From the NCBI GenBank assembly GCA_016124575.1, contig WGNM01000039.1, positions 1 to 64,000 on the forward strand: a stretch of DNA of 64,000 nt. Direction: 5' to 3'. The stretch is from Cryomorphaceae bacterium. GTDB lineage: Bacteria > Bacteroidota > Bacteroidia > Flavobacteriales_D > Sanyastnellaceae. Shown in pieces: positions 9,643 through 17,621 of this stretch. A model generated the notes under the pieces. The model made no database searches, had not been told where the DNA came from, and saw only the letters and a list, made by a program, of their open reading frames with translations. The translations under genes and the position numbers were made by a program. Position 1 is the first letter of the stretch. Each line of letters starts with the position of its first letter.

Positions 9643-10957
9643 CCTTGTCTGCAATTTCATGTCCGATAAACTCCAGAAACATCGTGATTTGCTCAGCTTC
9701 AGACAATCTAATTCTTGGAGCCGTCAGCAAATCATCGAGAACACGTTTTCCTTGTTCAGAAGGGTAGATCAAATCTTGAAAAACATCGCCAGTTTCTGAA
9801 GGATCGATTGGGTATAAGTTCGATGCATCGCCGCTATATTGCGCATAGTGTAATTCATTTTTATAGTTGAAAGGAATATTTTCGGCCGCCACCACTTCAC
9901 CTGTTTCGGCATCCATCAGATGATACCTATATATAATAGAGAACGAATTATCGACGAATACCTCTTGGTATTGGACTTTCCTTGCTAGTCTGGTTTTACC
10001 TAGAAACCCCATTTTATTTACCACTTGCGGCTCAGGTTGGTGGTTACTAAACGAAATTACTTCACCAACGATAATGAATTCAGCCCCCAGTAGTTTACCT
10101 GCTTCTACGATTTTGTTTTGATCGAAAGACGCCGACATAGCATTTTGCTGTTCCGAGATTATGACATCCAATTGCTCTCGCGAGACAAGTTTCACGAACG
10201 GATTTTTGCACGCCAGAATCTCTTGTTTCACGCTAGTAGAGATTGCTTGTTCTAGCGCTGCTGGAGCCATTTGAGAAGGCACCGTTAAATAAGAGAGCGT
10301 AAACGAAGCCTTATCCTTACATTCTTTCAGTAAATTTAGCACATCACCGAAATCGGCGTCTTTATTGGCAACCACATCGAAATACAAAAAAGCATCACGA
10401 TACAATCCCAGCTCCATCGCTTTTAGTCCCTTCTTATACGTAGGCAAAAAGCCCAGCACCCTTTGAAGGTATTTCGCCTCCTCGTGATTTGGTTGATTTC
10501 GGAACACCTTTTCCAGGTACATTTTCGCATCTGAATAGCGATCATTCCGGGCTGCTTCATCCGCTTTAGCGTAATATTGAGCTGCAATATTTGATTTACA
10601 CTCAGACCTCAAAGACTCTGCGTAGAAAGGCATAGCTACACCAAGCCATTGGTTTTCAAAGACGAATGCTTCAGCTTTATTCAATGCCTCAATTGCAGAT
10701 TCATAATTTCCCCTTCCCGCCAGTATTTGAGCTTCGGAGAAATTTTTATTTGACATCGTTTGAGCGACAGATGCAAGAGCGATGTGAGCATCAGTTGAAT
10801 TCGACTCTTGGTAAATAGACAAGTACTTATTGAAAGCCTCTTGATAGAGCCCCGAGTCAGCATATTTCTGAGCATCCATCATCGCATTCTTTTGCACATT
10901 GCAACCGAAAGTGGCGATAACAAAAGTCAGAAAAAGACATTTTAGAAGAGTGTTCAT
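9617..10957 (-). CDS. TPR lipoprotein with CsgG-like domain
   Basis: The start is taken at the ATG at 10957, giving MNTLLKCLFLTFVIATFGC, a lipoprotein signal with the lipobox Cys at residue 19; an upstream in-frame ATG would bury this signal. The protein has 446 residues. After the Cys come helical TPR-like repeats (about 30-230: QKYADSGLYQEAFNKYL, AARNDRYSDAKMYLEKVF, AMELGLYRDAFLYFD). A segment resembling CsgG/FlgO-type domains follows (LVSREQLDVIISEQQ, then GKLLGAEFIIVGEV). CsgG-like proteins are envelope lipoproteins linked to export or assembly. The role here is not known. Confidence 0.72.
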   Translation of the reverse strand: MNTLLKCLFLTFVIATFGCNVQKNAMMDAQKYADSGLYQEAFNKYLSIYQESNSTDAHIALASVAQTMSNKNFSEAQILAGRGNYESAIEALNKAEAFVFENQWLGVAMPFYAESLRSECKSNIAAQYYAKADEAARNDRYSDAKMYLEKVFRNQPNHEEAKYLQRVLGFLPTYKKGLKAMELGLYRDAFLYFDVVANKDADFGDVLNLLKECKDKASFTLSYLTVPSQMAPAALEQAISTSVKQEILACKNPFVKLVSREQLDVIISEQQNAMSASFDQNKIVEAGKLLGAEFIIVGEVISFSNHQPEPQVVNKMGFLGKTRLARKVQYQEVFVDNSFSIIYRYHLMDAETGEVVAAENIPFNYKNELHYAQYSGDASNLYPIDPSETGDVFQDLIYPSEQGKRVLDDLLTAPRIRLSEAEQITMFLEFIGHEIADKVNEFALTK

Positions 10958-11021
10958 CGTGGCTCGCTTTAGTGTTGGAAGAGCAAGTTTCGTTCCAAGT
11001 CGAAAATATGAATCGACCGGT

Positions 11022-11498
11022 TCAATAACTGATACCAAGTTTTCTGTATACAAAGCTAAGCAACCAAGCAGGACCTATCAAAAGGAACTTTAGATCATCG
11101 AAAAAAGAAGGTTTTTTGCCCTCGATTTTGTGACCAACGAATTGACCTATCCAAGCAATAGAGAAAGATAATAGGAATAATAGTAGAGCACTTTCGGGGT
11201 AGTTATTGTTTACGAAATTCACCGCGAACAAAGAAGAAATGGCAACCAGCAGCATACCTATAGTTAGGCTAAGGCTCAAACGCAGGTAGAAAAGCAGACC
11301 GAATAGCAACAAGACCGTGCCTAAGTGTGAGAACGGTCTCCATCCATCAGAAAGAAAACCATTGGGAACAGGAACTAGAGAAAGTAATCCAACCAGAGAG
11401 ACAAAGATGACAGGCACACATATCCAATGAACAGCTTTATTGAACTTATTCAAATGACTTTCGCCGTATGCATCTAACCAATCTTGCATAGTTTTCAT
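11022..11498 (-). CDS. Mpo1-like (DUF962) membrane protein
   Basis: This is a 158-residue membrane protein of the Mpo1/YGL010w family, whose yeast member is an iron-dependent dioxygenase acting on 2-hydroxy fatty acids. The family histidines are present near the N-terminus (YGESHLNKFNKAVHWICVP) and again in FVGHKIEGKKPSFF. Hydrophobic segments such as VPVIFVSLVGLLSLVP, LGTVLLLFGLLFYLRL and LLLFLLSFSIAWIG suggest four or more membrane helices. The start at 11498 (MKTMQDWLDAYGE) is preferred because the longer form would begin upstream of the likely promoter. The bacterial substrate is unknown. Confidence 0.8.
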   Translation of the reverse strand: MKTMQDWLDAYGESHLNKFNKAVHWICVPVIFVSLVGLLSLVPVPNGFLSDGWRPFSHLGTVLLLFGLLFYLRLSLSLTIGMLLVAISSLFAVNFVNNNYPESALLLFLLSFSIAWIGQFVGHKIEGKKPSFFDDLKFLLIGPAWLLSFVYRKLGISY

Positions 11499-11513
11499 AG
11501 ACAACCTTTTCGG

Positions 11514-11545
11514 CGAAAGTACGACACACATATAACACTCCCAAA
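11514..11545 (-). promoter_or_regulatory. Likely promoter of the Mpo1-like gene
   Basis: On the minus strand TTTG (11545-11542), a 20-base spacer and TACTTTCG (11521-11514, one mismatch to TAnnTTTG) lie about 16 bases before the chosen ATG at 11498. Confidence 0.4.
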
Positions 11546-11594
11546 CCCCCACCCCATTTGTTCATAAAGGAAAACCAAGCCATTAACAGTCCAT

Positions 11595-12893
11595 TTGAAT
11601 GTCTTAATTTCGGCTTTTAATAGGCACAAACAGCAACATAAAGCATTGAACCAGCGAACATTTAGGAAAGTTATAGGGCCCGGCATCTTGTTTGCGAGCA
11701 CAGCAATAGGCGTATCGCATTTAGTGCAATCAACCAGGGCCGGAGCCACTTATGGCATGGGTTTATTGGCAGCTGTCGTTTTATCGAACCTCTTTAAATA
11801 TCCCTTTTTCGAATATGGGTCGAGGTATTCGAATTCGACGGGAAAGAGCTTGATAGAAGGATACAAATCGATAGGTCGCGGTGTATTGATAGCTTATATC
11901 ATCGTTACCCTTTCATCCATGTTTTTCGTTGCAGCGGCTGTTGGATCAGTTACTTCAGGGTTTATGCAATCATTGTTTGGACTTGATGGGATTTTTGGGG
12001 GATATACATCGGAAGTAGTTACGGGAGTTTTGTTTTTTGGGTGTATTGGATTGTTGGCTAGGGGAAGTTATCCGCTATTGGACCAAGGAATAAAAATCAT
12101 AGGAGCAGTTCTGTTTATTTCCACCATAACAGCCTTTATTTTAGTAATGGTTCGCGGACCAGAGGAGCAGATACTTTGGGTAATACCAGAAATATCATTT
12201 GGTAGTGCCGCCCTTCCATTTGTGATATCATTGATGGGCTGGATGCCAACCGCTGTAGATTTGAGCGTGTGGAATAGCTTGTGGACATTGGAGCGGATCA
12301 AACAAACCGGCTACAAACCAACGTTGAAAGAAACGCTAATTGATTTTCGACTTGGCTACCTTATCTCTGCCATACTGGCTATTTTATTCCTCGTGATAGG
12401 AGCATGGATGATGTATGGCACGGGCATAGAATTGGTAAATAGTCCGGCGGGATTTGCCATTCAAATCACCACCCTTTTCACCACCTTGATGGGATCTTGG
12501 AGTTGGGTTATTATAGCCGCTTCAGCGTTCACTATCATGTTCGGCACCTGTATCGCTGTTTTTGATGGATACTCAAGATCTATGAACCGAGCAATTGGAC
12601 ATTTCACAAACAAGCTAACGGGACATAACTTATGGCTGATCATTTTGGGAGTTGGCTCCTTGATAATAGTGTTGATGGCTGGCGGCAAACTCAAAGGATT
12701 GGTTGATTTAGCGACAGCCATTTCGTTCATCATAGCACCTATTGTTGCGATAGCGAATTTTTATTTAGTGACAGGAAATCGCATAGCGAAGAAAGATCAG
12801 CCTGGAAAGATATTGCGTGTAATGTCGGTTACGGGGATTGTGTTTTTGGTGGTGTTTAGTGCTGTGTTTTTGATGGATTTGGTTTTGGAGTGA
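11595..12893 (+). CDS. Nramp-like membrane transporter lacking the metal-site motifs
   Basis: A protein of up to 432 residues with about eleven hydrophobic helices and the Nramp (MntH) fold signature around GPGILFASTAIGVSHLV and RAGATYG. The helix-1 motif DPGN, which binds Mn/Fe in canonical Nramps, is replaced by residues aligning as G-V-S-H. The helix-6 motif MPHN is replaced by MPTA (LMGWMPTAVDLSVW). It therefore belongs to a Nramp-related branch whose substrate cannot be assumed to be manganese or iron. No ATG exists between the upstream stop (11565) and the conserved region. The start is probably TTG at 11595, or TTG at 11646. It is divergent from the Mpo1-like gene and converges on the phosphoesterase. 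Confidence 0.8.
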   Translation: MNVLISAFNRHKQQHKALNQRTFRKVIGPGILFASTAIGVSHLVQSTRAGATYGMGLLAAVVLSNLFKYPFFEYGSRYSNSTGKSLIEGYKSIGRGVLIAYIIVTLSSMFFVAAAVGSVTSGFMQSLFGLDGIFGGYTSEVVTGVLFFGCIGLLARGSYPLLDQGIKIIGAVLFISTITAFILVMVRGPEEQILWVIPEISFGSAALPFVISLMGWMPTAVDLSVWNSLWTLERIKQTGYKPTLKETLIDFRLGYLISAILAILFLVIGAWMMYGTGIELVNSPAGFAIQITTLFTTLMGSWSWVIIAASAFTIMFGTCIAVFDGYSRSMNRAIGHFTNKLTGHNLWLIILGVGSLIIVLMAGGKLKGLVDLATAISFIIAPIVAIANFYLVTGNRIAKKDQPGKILRVMSVTGIVFLVVFSAVFLMDLVLE

Positions 12894-12916
12894 CGTTGAT
12901 TCACTATCAAAAAAAT

Positions 12917-12955
12917 TATCCGCAATTGAACCAGCCAAGAGGTCAAAAGCGGATA
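12917..12955. repeat. Palindromic intergenic repeat, copy A
   Basis: Left arm TATCCGCAATTGAACC, loop of 8 bases, right arm GGTCAAAAGCGGATA. Same family as the copies at 17319, 17423, 18614, 37876 and 37994. It lies between two convergent genes, where the hairpin could also act as a bidirectional terminator. Confidence 0.8.
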
Positions 12956-12977
12956 GGTATTTATTGCGCATCGCAGG

Positions 12978-13967
12978 TTAAAAAACGCCTTGCAAATCTG
13001 CACTCCGAAGTTCAATCCTCTTACCATCCCTACTCCATTTGATTAGTTTAATTTGACCGTTGTCGATTTCAATACCTGTAATATCTCCGTCCTCAAACGA
13101 ACAACATCCCGAATTGAAGTAACAGGATTGTCTATCACCCCCAACCTTCACGTGAGTTTGCGAAGCCCTCACCCGGTTCATTTCACTCACAATTTGCGCC
13201 TGTTCTTGAATATCTTCTGTGTTTCGCAGCAATTCCTCCAAGTAGTCAATATGTGAGCTTGAACTAAAAACTGCCTGATGCGTATGTCCGGCAATTAATA
13301 TTGCACGTTCCCTGGGCTTAATCCATTTATAGAGCAGTTCATCTGTTCGAGAACGTCGCTCAAGATTTCGACTTGCCGTCGAAAGTTTCGCACCTGTGAT
13401 TTTCTGCCACGGGCGCCACAACCATCGAACAAAAAACCGACTGATGGTAGCAAAACGATCACTAGCTAGACTACCTTGATGTCCGTGTAAAAAAACTATT
13501 TCACCTATTTCTCTTCCATCGTCACAGACTTCCATAATCAAAGACTCATGCACCGAAAGTCCTTTAAAGTACTTCCCTTGATATCTATTAAAAATGGACT
13601 TTTCTCTCCAGAAGTCATCGTGATTTCCCCAAATTCGGATCAGGCTATCTTTCAAGAAAAACTCCCGTTCTAGTTTTTGCACTTCTTCGTATTGAGAGCT
13701 GAAATGAGAAAGAGGATTCTCCCATAACTCTTCAACATCGCCGAGAAGTAACAATTTATAATTTGCTGACAAATAATAAGATAGAGCCTGCTTATAAGTC
13801 GATTCGCATTGAACAAAATCATCGGCGTCATCTTTCATACCTCGATGTTGGTCGGAGAAAACGACCAACTTCAATTCAGACAATTCAGTTTTTAACCTAG
13901 CGGCTTTAGTAGCTGCCTTGGACAACGATTTATGTGTTCTACTTTCTAGCGACATTCTTGAGCTCAA
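12978..13967 (-). CDS. Calcineurin-like metallophosphoesterase
   Basis: A 329-residue cytoplasmic protein with the five metal-ligand blocks of the calcineurin-like superfamily in order: VVFSDQHRG (D-x-H), LLLGDVEELW (GD), IWGNHDDFW (GNHD), FLHGHQG (GH) and IAGHTHQAV (GHTH). A Trp-rich stretch FFVRWLWRPWQKI lies between blocks 4 and 5. The superfamily includes LpxH-type UDP-2,3-diacylglucosamine hydrolases and nucleotide phosphatases; the substrate cannot be fixed from sequence. An alternative start is Met5 at 13955. It is divergent from the aldehyde dehydrogenase gene by 27 bases. Confidence 0.85.
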   Translation of the reverse strand: MSSRMSLESRTHKSLSKAATKAARLKTELSELKLVVFSDQHRGMKDDADDFVQCESTYKQALSYYLSANYKLLLLGDVEELWENPLSHFSSQYEEVQKLEREFFLKDSLIRIWGNHDDFWREKSIFNRYQGKYFKGLSVHESLIMEVCDDGREIGEIVFLHGHQGSLASDRFATISRFFVRWLWRPWQKITGAKLSTASRNLERRSRTDELLYKWIKPRERAILIAGHTHQAVFSSSSHIDYLEELLRNTEDIQEQAQIVSEMNRVRASQTHVKVGGDRQSCYFNSGCCSFEDGDITGIEIDNGQIKLIKWSRDGKRIELRSADLQGVF

Positions 13968-13990
13968 ACAGCGATTGATTCATACATTTA
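13958..13990 (+). promoter_or_regulatory. Possible promoter of the aldehyde dehydrogenase gene
   Basis: TTG (13958-13960), 22-base spacer, TACATTTA (13983-13990, one mismatch to TAnnTTTG). Transcription would start near the first ATG at 13995, which implies a leaderless message or use of the second ATG at 14007. The element sits inside the 5' end of the divergent phosphoesterase gene. Confidence 0.35.
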
Positions 13991-13994
13991 GGAT

Positions 13995-15410
13995 ATGAAC
14001 GAGATTATGAAAAAAGAATCAATAATAGACATTTTTGAATCTCAGAAAGCCAATTACATAAAAGTTGGTTCACGAGACGTTCGCGAGAGAAGGAAGGATT
14101 TAATAAGTCTTCGTCAGTCAGTTTTAGCCAATCGCCAAGAAATACTGGATGCCTTATTCAAAGACCTTGGCAAACCAACCTTGGAGGCCGAGATAAGCGA
14201 CATCTATACCATTAAGACCGAAATCAACCATATTTTAAAGCACTTATCTACATGGATGCATCCGCGCCGTGTGCGCGCACCTTTGAGTTTAAGAGGGACA
14301 ACAGGTTATATTCGTCCAGAATCGAAGGGAGTTGTTCTAATAATTTCACCCTGGAATTTCCCCTTTAACTTGTCGTTGGGTCCACTGGCCCTGGCTTTGG
14401 CTGCTGGAAATTGTGTCGTTTTGAAGCCATCGGAGCACACACCTCACAGCAACAAAGTGATGGAAAAGATCATCAGTGAGAATTTTGAAAAAAATCACAT
14501 TTGTTTGATAGAAGGTGAAGCAGAAACGAGTCAAATCCTAACATCACTTCCATTTCACCATATTTTTTTCACTGGCAGTCCGGCGGTGGGTCGACAAGTT
14601 ATGCTTGCTGCTGCTAAAAATTTGTGCAGTGTTACGTTAGAATTGGGTGGCAAAAACCCTGCAATAATAGATCGTGATAGCGATTTGAATGATGCAATAA
14701 AGCGAATTGTTTGGGGCAAACTGTTCAATTGCGGACAGGTTTGCATCAGTCCGGATTACCTGATAGTACCTGAGGAAAAGCTCGAAGAAATATGCGACCG
14801 CATAAAATCTCAAATAACAGATTGGTATGGTGAATCGCCAATTGAGAATAAAGATCTCGGATGTATAATCAACACCAGTCATTATGACAGGATAGAAAAG
14901 TTATTGATTGATAGTGCGAGTAAAGGAGCTATTGTAAAGCATGGAGGCAAGGGGGATCGATCCAAACTAAAATTTGAGCCTACTGTATTGATCAATGTCG
15001 ATTCTTCAATGATGATTATGAATGAAGAGATTTTTGGTCCTATTCTTCCCATCTTAACTTATAAGCATAACGACGAAGTCAACAGCATCATTCAGCAGCA
15101 GGATCGGCCTTTGGCATACTACATATTTTCGAAGAATCAGGTCAACATTCGAAATTGGATTTACGGTTCACGATCAGGCACAACAGGCATTAACGAAACA
15201 TTTGTTCAATTCATTTTTCCTGGTTTACCATTTGGCGGAATCAATGCAAGCGGAATTGGCAAATCACATGGTCAAGCCGGCTTTGAGACCTTTTCGAATT
15301 TAAGAAGTTTCGTAAAGCAGCGCAGCACACTCAATATGGTTCAAATGATCTTCCCACCTTACAGCAACTTCAAGGAGGTCATTTCCCGGTTGACCACCAA
15401 ATGGTTGTAG
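13995..15410 (+). CDS. Aldehyde dehydrogenase, class 3-like
   Basis: A 471-residue NAD(P)-dependent aldehyde dehydrogenase. Key motifs are ISPWNFPFNLSLGPLALAL, the nucleotide-binding lysine in VVLKPSEHTP, FFTGSPAVGRQV, the general-base glutamate in TLELGGKNPAI, and the nucleophilic cysteine in NCGQVCISPDY. The short length and the C-terminal pattern LPFGGINASGIGKSHG followed by FSNLRSFVKQ resemble class 3 (fatty/aromatic aldehyde) enzymes. The physiological substrate is not evident from the neighbours. The start could also be Met5 (14007), which fits the promoter better. Confidence 0.92.
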   Translation: MNEIMKKESIIDIFESQKANYIKVGSRDVRERRKDLISLRQSVLANRQEILDALFKDLGKPTLEAEISDIYTIKTEINHILKHLSTWMHPRRVRAPLSLRGTTGYIRPESKGVVLIISPWNFPFNLSLGPLALALAAGNCVVLKPSEHTPHSNKVMEKIISENFEKNHICLIEGEAETSQILTSLPFHHIFFTGSPAVGRQVMLAAAKNLCSVTLELGGKNPAIIDRDSDLNDAIKRIVWGKLFNCGQVCISPDYLIVPEEKLEEICDRIKSQITDWYGESPIENKDLGCIINTSHYDRIEKLLIDSASKGAIVKHGGKGDRSKLKFEPTVLINVDSSMMIMNEEIFGPILPILTYKHNDEVNSIIQQQDRPLAYYIFSKNQVNIRNWIYGSRSGTTGINETFVQFIFPGLPFGGINASGIGKSHGQAGFETFSNLRSFVKQRSTLNMVQMIFPPYSNFKEVISRLTTKWL

Positions 15411-15472
15411 AAGGAAATCGGATAAGAAATTTGTTTAAAAATTAATACATTCGCTTTACAATCGCTTGCTGA

Positions 15473-16543
15473 ATGCTTGTCCAAACTTATTACCCCCAAA
15501 GGTTGTCGCCATCTCGGTATGACATATTCCTCGCTTCCGGATGGTTTCGTGGGTCGGTAATGCTGTACAAGATGGATTTACTTTGTTTAGACAAGGAGAT
15601 TTATTCAGTTGTAAATATCCGACTCAACCTCGAGCGATTCAGTTTGAGAAAGAGTCAACGGAAAATCGTGAAGAAGGTAGAAGAACGATTTCACGTAAAA
15701 ATTTCGAATGCCTTTCCAAATGAGCAAAAGGAGTTGCTTTACCAGAAGCAGAAGCACAAATTTCAAGGCTTTATACATCCATCTTTGAGTGACTACCTGA
15801 ACAGTTCATTACCGACTTCAGTTTTCGACACCCGCGAGGTATGTGTTTATGATGGTGACAAACTTATAGCCGTTAGTTTTTTCGATTTGGGAGAACGTTC
15901 AATAGCTAGTTTGCTATGTCTATATGACGCCAGCTATTCGGCATACAGCTTAGGGGTGTACACCATGCTAAAGGAAGTCGATTTCGGTATAAAAAAAGGG
16001 ATGAAGTGGTACTATCCCGGTTATGTATTGGATTCGGACAGCGGCTTTAATTATAAGTTGCGACTAGGAGATTTTGAATATTACAACTCCAATAAGCGGT
16101 GGGCAAATTTCGAAAATTTCGATTCTGAAGAAAGTATTGGAAAATTATTTAAAAGTAAAATGGCCCGACTGAAGGAACTTTTCGATCAGTTGGGTGTGCC
16201 ATACACGTACACCTTGTATCCATTTTTCTCAATGGGATATGTCGGATTTTGGAGTGTTGAATTTGTGAAGTTCCCCGGTTTTTATGAATTATCGATAGAG
16301 GAAGACGAGACAAAATTGATAGTCAGTTTTGATTTAGACAATCTCGTTTTCGTGGTATCGAAAGTTGTTTTCGCATCCAGTTATGACCATTTGGTAAACA
16401 TGGAAGTTTCGGAGGACTTTGCAGAGAGTGATAAGTACTTAATGCGGTTATTAATGATTAGTGAAGACATGGCTGTTGAGAATGACGCAGTGAGTATAAT
16501 AGGTTGGCTAACACAAAAGAAATTGATAAAAATAGAAGACTGA
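15473..16543 (+). CDS. Arginyl-tRNA-protein transferase (ATE/Bpt)-like protein
   Basis: A 356-residue protein resembling the catalytic part of Ate1/Bpt aminoacyl-tRNA-protein transferases, which attach an amino acid to protein N-termini as a degradation signal. Similarity is clearest at LSPSRYDIFLASGWFRGS, LRKSQRKIVKKV, and ASLLCLYDASYSAYSLGVYT followed by KGMKWYYPGYVLDS and YKLRLGDFEYY. The N-terminal cysteine cluster (C-x2-C-x2-C) of typical members is missing: the region reads YKMDLLCLDKEIYSVVNIRL with a single Cys. A further domain of about 120 residues follows at the C-terminus. One base separates its stop from the xth start, so the two genes are probably co-transcribed. Confidence 0.75.
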   Translation: MLVQTYYPQRLSPSRYDIFLASGWFRGSVMLYKMDLLCLDKEIYSVVNIRLNLERFSLRKSQRKIVKKVEERFHVKISNAFPNEQKELLYQKQKHKFQGFIHPSLSDYLNSSLPTSVFDTREVCVYDGDKLIAVSFFDLGERSIASLLCLYDASYSAYSLGVYTMLKEVDFGIKKGMKWYYPGYVLDSDSGFNYKLRLGDFEYYNSNKRWANFENFDSEESIGKLFKSKMARLKELFDQLGVPYTYTLYPFFSMGYVGFWSVEFVKFPGFYELSIEEDETKLIVSFDLDNLVFVVSKVVFASSYDHLVNMEVSEDFAESDKYLMRLLMISEDMAVENDAVSIIGWLTQKKLIKIED

Positions 16544-16544
16544 A

Positions 16545-17312
16545 ATGAGGTTGATTTCATGGAATGTTAATGGGATTCGGTCATTAGAATCTAAAGGGTT
16601 GATAGGGATAATTGGTGGAATTTTGGATTCACCCGATATTATTTGTTTTCAAGAAACGAAGGCTCAAGACGATCAAGTGCGCGAGGCGCTCAAAGAATTA
16701 GATGGTTATCATATATATAGCAATTCAGCGGAGAAAAAGGGATATAGTGGCGTTGCTCTTTTGACCAAAGAAAAGCCTGTTAATATCTATTTTGGTATTG
16801 GCCAAGAGGAACATGATTCGGAGGGTAGAGTTTTGACTGCGGAGTATGCAGATTACTATGTGGTAACAGTATACACGCCAAATTCTCAAAACGAGCTTGC
16901 CAGGTTGGACTACAGAAAAAAGTGGGATTTAGATTTCGGGAATTATTTAGAGAGGTTGTCTATTAGTAAACCTGTTATATGCTGTGGTGATTTGAATGTA
17001 GCGCATACAGAGAAAGATTTAGCTCGTCCGAAATCGAATTTCAACAAGACGGCAGGTTATACTCAGGTTGAGATAGATGGATTTAGTTCACTTCTAGAAC
17101 GTGGTTTTATAGATAGTTTTCGATTGAAGCACCCAGATGAAATTTCATATTCTTGGTGGAGTTACAGAATGAATGCTCGAGAGAAGAACATTGGTTGGCG
17201 AATAGATTACTTTATTGTCAATGAAAGCTTGAAAGGGAGAGTCTTGGAAAGTGGCATTCTGGGTGAAGTAGGGGGGTCGGATCATTGTCCGGTGTTTTTA
17301 GAATTGACATAA
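16545..17312 (+). CDS. xth: Exodeoxyribonuclease III
   Basis: A 255-residue AP endonuclease/3'-exonuclease of base excision repair. All active-site blocks are present: LISWNVNGIRS (metal-binding Asn), ICFQETKAQ (Glu), GYSGVALLTK, VTVYTPNSQ, CGDLNVAHTEKDLARPKSN (catalytic Asp/Asn), YSWWSYR, WRIDYFIV and GSDHCPVFLEL (catalytic Asp-His). It begins one base after the ATE-like gene. Confidence 0.95.
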   Translation: MRLISWNVNGIRSLESKGLIGIIGGILDSPDIICFQETKAQDDQVREALKELDGYHIYSNSAEKKGYSGVALLTKEKPVNIYFGIGQEEHDSEGRVLTAEYADYYVVTVYTPNSQNELARLDYRKKWDLDFGNYLERLSISKPVICCGDLNVAHTEKDLARPKSNFNKTAGYTQVEIDGFSSLLERGFIDSFRLKHPDEISYSWWSYRMNAREKNIGWRIDYFIVNESLKGRVLESGILGEVGGSDHCPVFLELT

Positions 17313-17318
17313 TTCATA

Positions 17319-17358
17319 TATCCGCTTTTGAACTGTGCAATTAGTGCAATTGCGGATA
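17319..17358. repeat. Palindromic intergenic repeat, copy B
   Basis: TATCCGCTTTTGAAC on the left and GTGCAATTGCGGATA on the right, 40 bases in total. It directly follows the xth stop. The bases after it (GATTATTGAAATTTCAG) are repeated after copy C, so B and C are a duplication about 104 bases apart. The rest of the gap from 17313 to 17621 shows no gene. Confidence 0.8.
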
Positions 17359-17422
17359 GATTATTGAAATTTCAGAAACCAAGGATTTTCGTTCTATTTT
17401 TAAGCAATTGCTATGACCCATT

Positions 17423-17462
17423 TATCCGCTTTTAAACTGTTCAAATAGTGCAATTGCGGATA
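17423..17462. repeat. Palindromic intergenic repeat, copy C
   Basis: TATCCGCTTTTAAAC on the left and GTGCAATTGCGGATA on the right, 40 bases. Together with its downstream flank (GATTATTGAATTTTCAG) it duplicates copy B. It lies 160 bases from the 3' end of the transposase gene. Confidence 0.8.
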
Positions 17463-17621
17463 GATTATTGAATTTTCAGGAACTAATATTCTTCATTTTC
17501 ACTTGTCCCAACGAAACCACATCAAATTCAAAGAAAACACACGTCAAAGTGACAAAAACCGAAATTGAAACCTGACCTAAAAATTTGTACCAATTCATTT
17601 AGAAATAATCACTCTCAAATG

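Noticed and set aside
10957-11053. Longer N-terminus of the TPR/CsgG-like lipoprotein from an ATG at 11053
   Set aside because: It would place about 32 residues before a clear lipoprotein signal and overlap the neighbouring gene.
12765-13027. Two overlapping minus-strand frames at the end of the Nramp-like gene
   Set aside because: They lie antisense to the transporter end and run through repeat copy A; no coding features.
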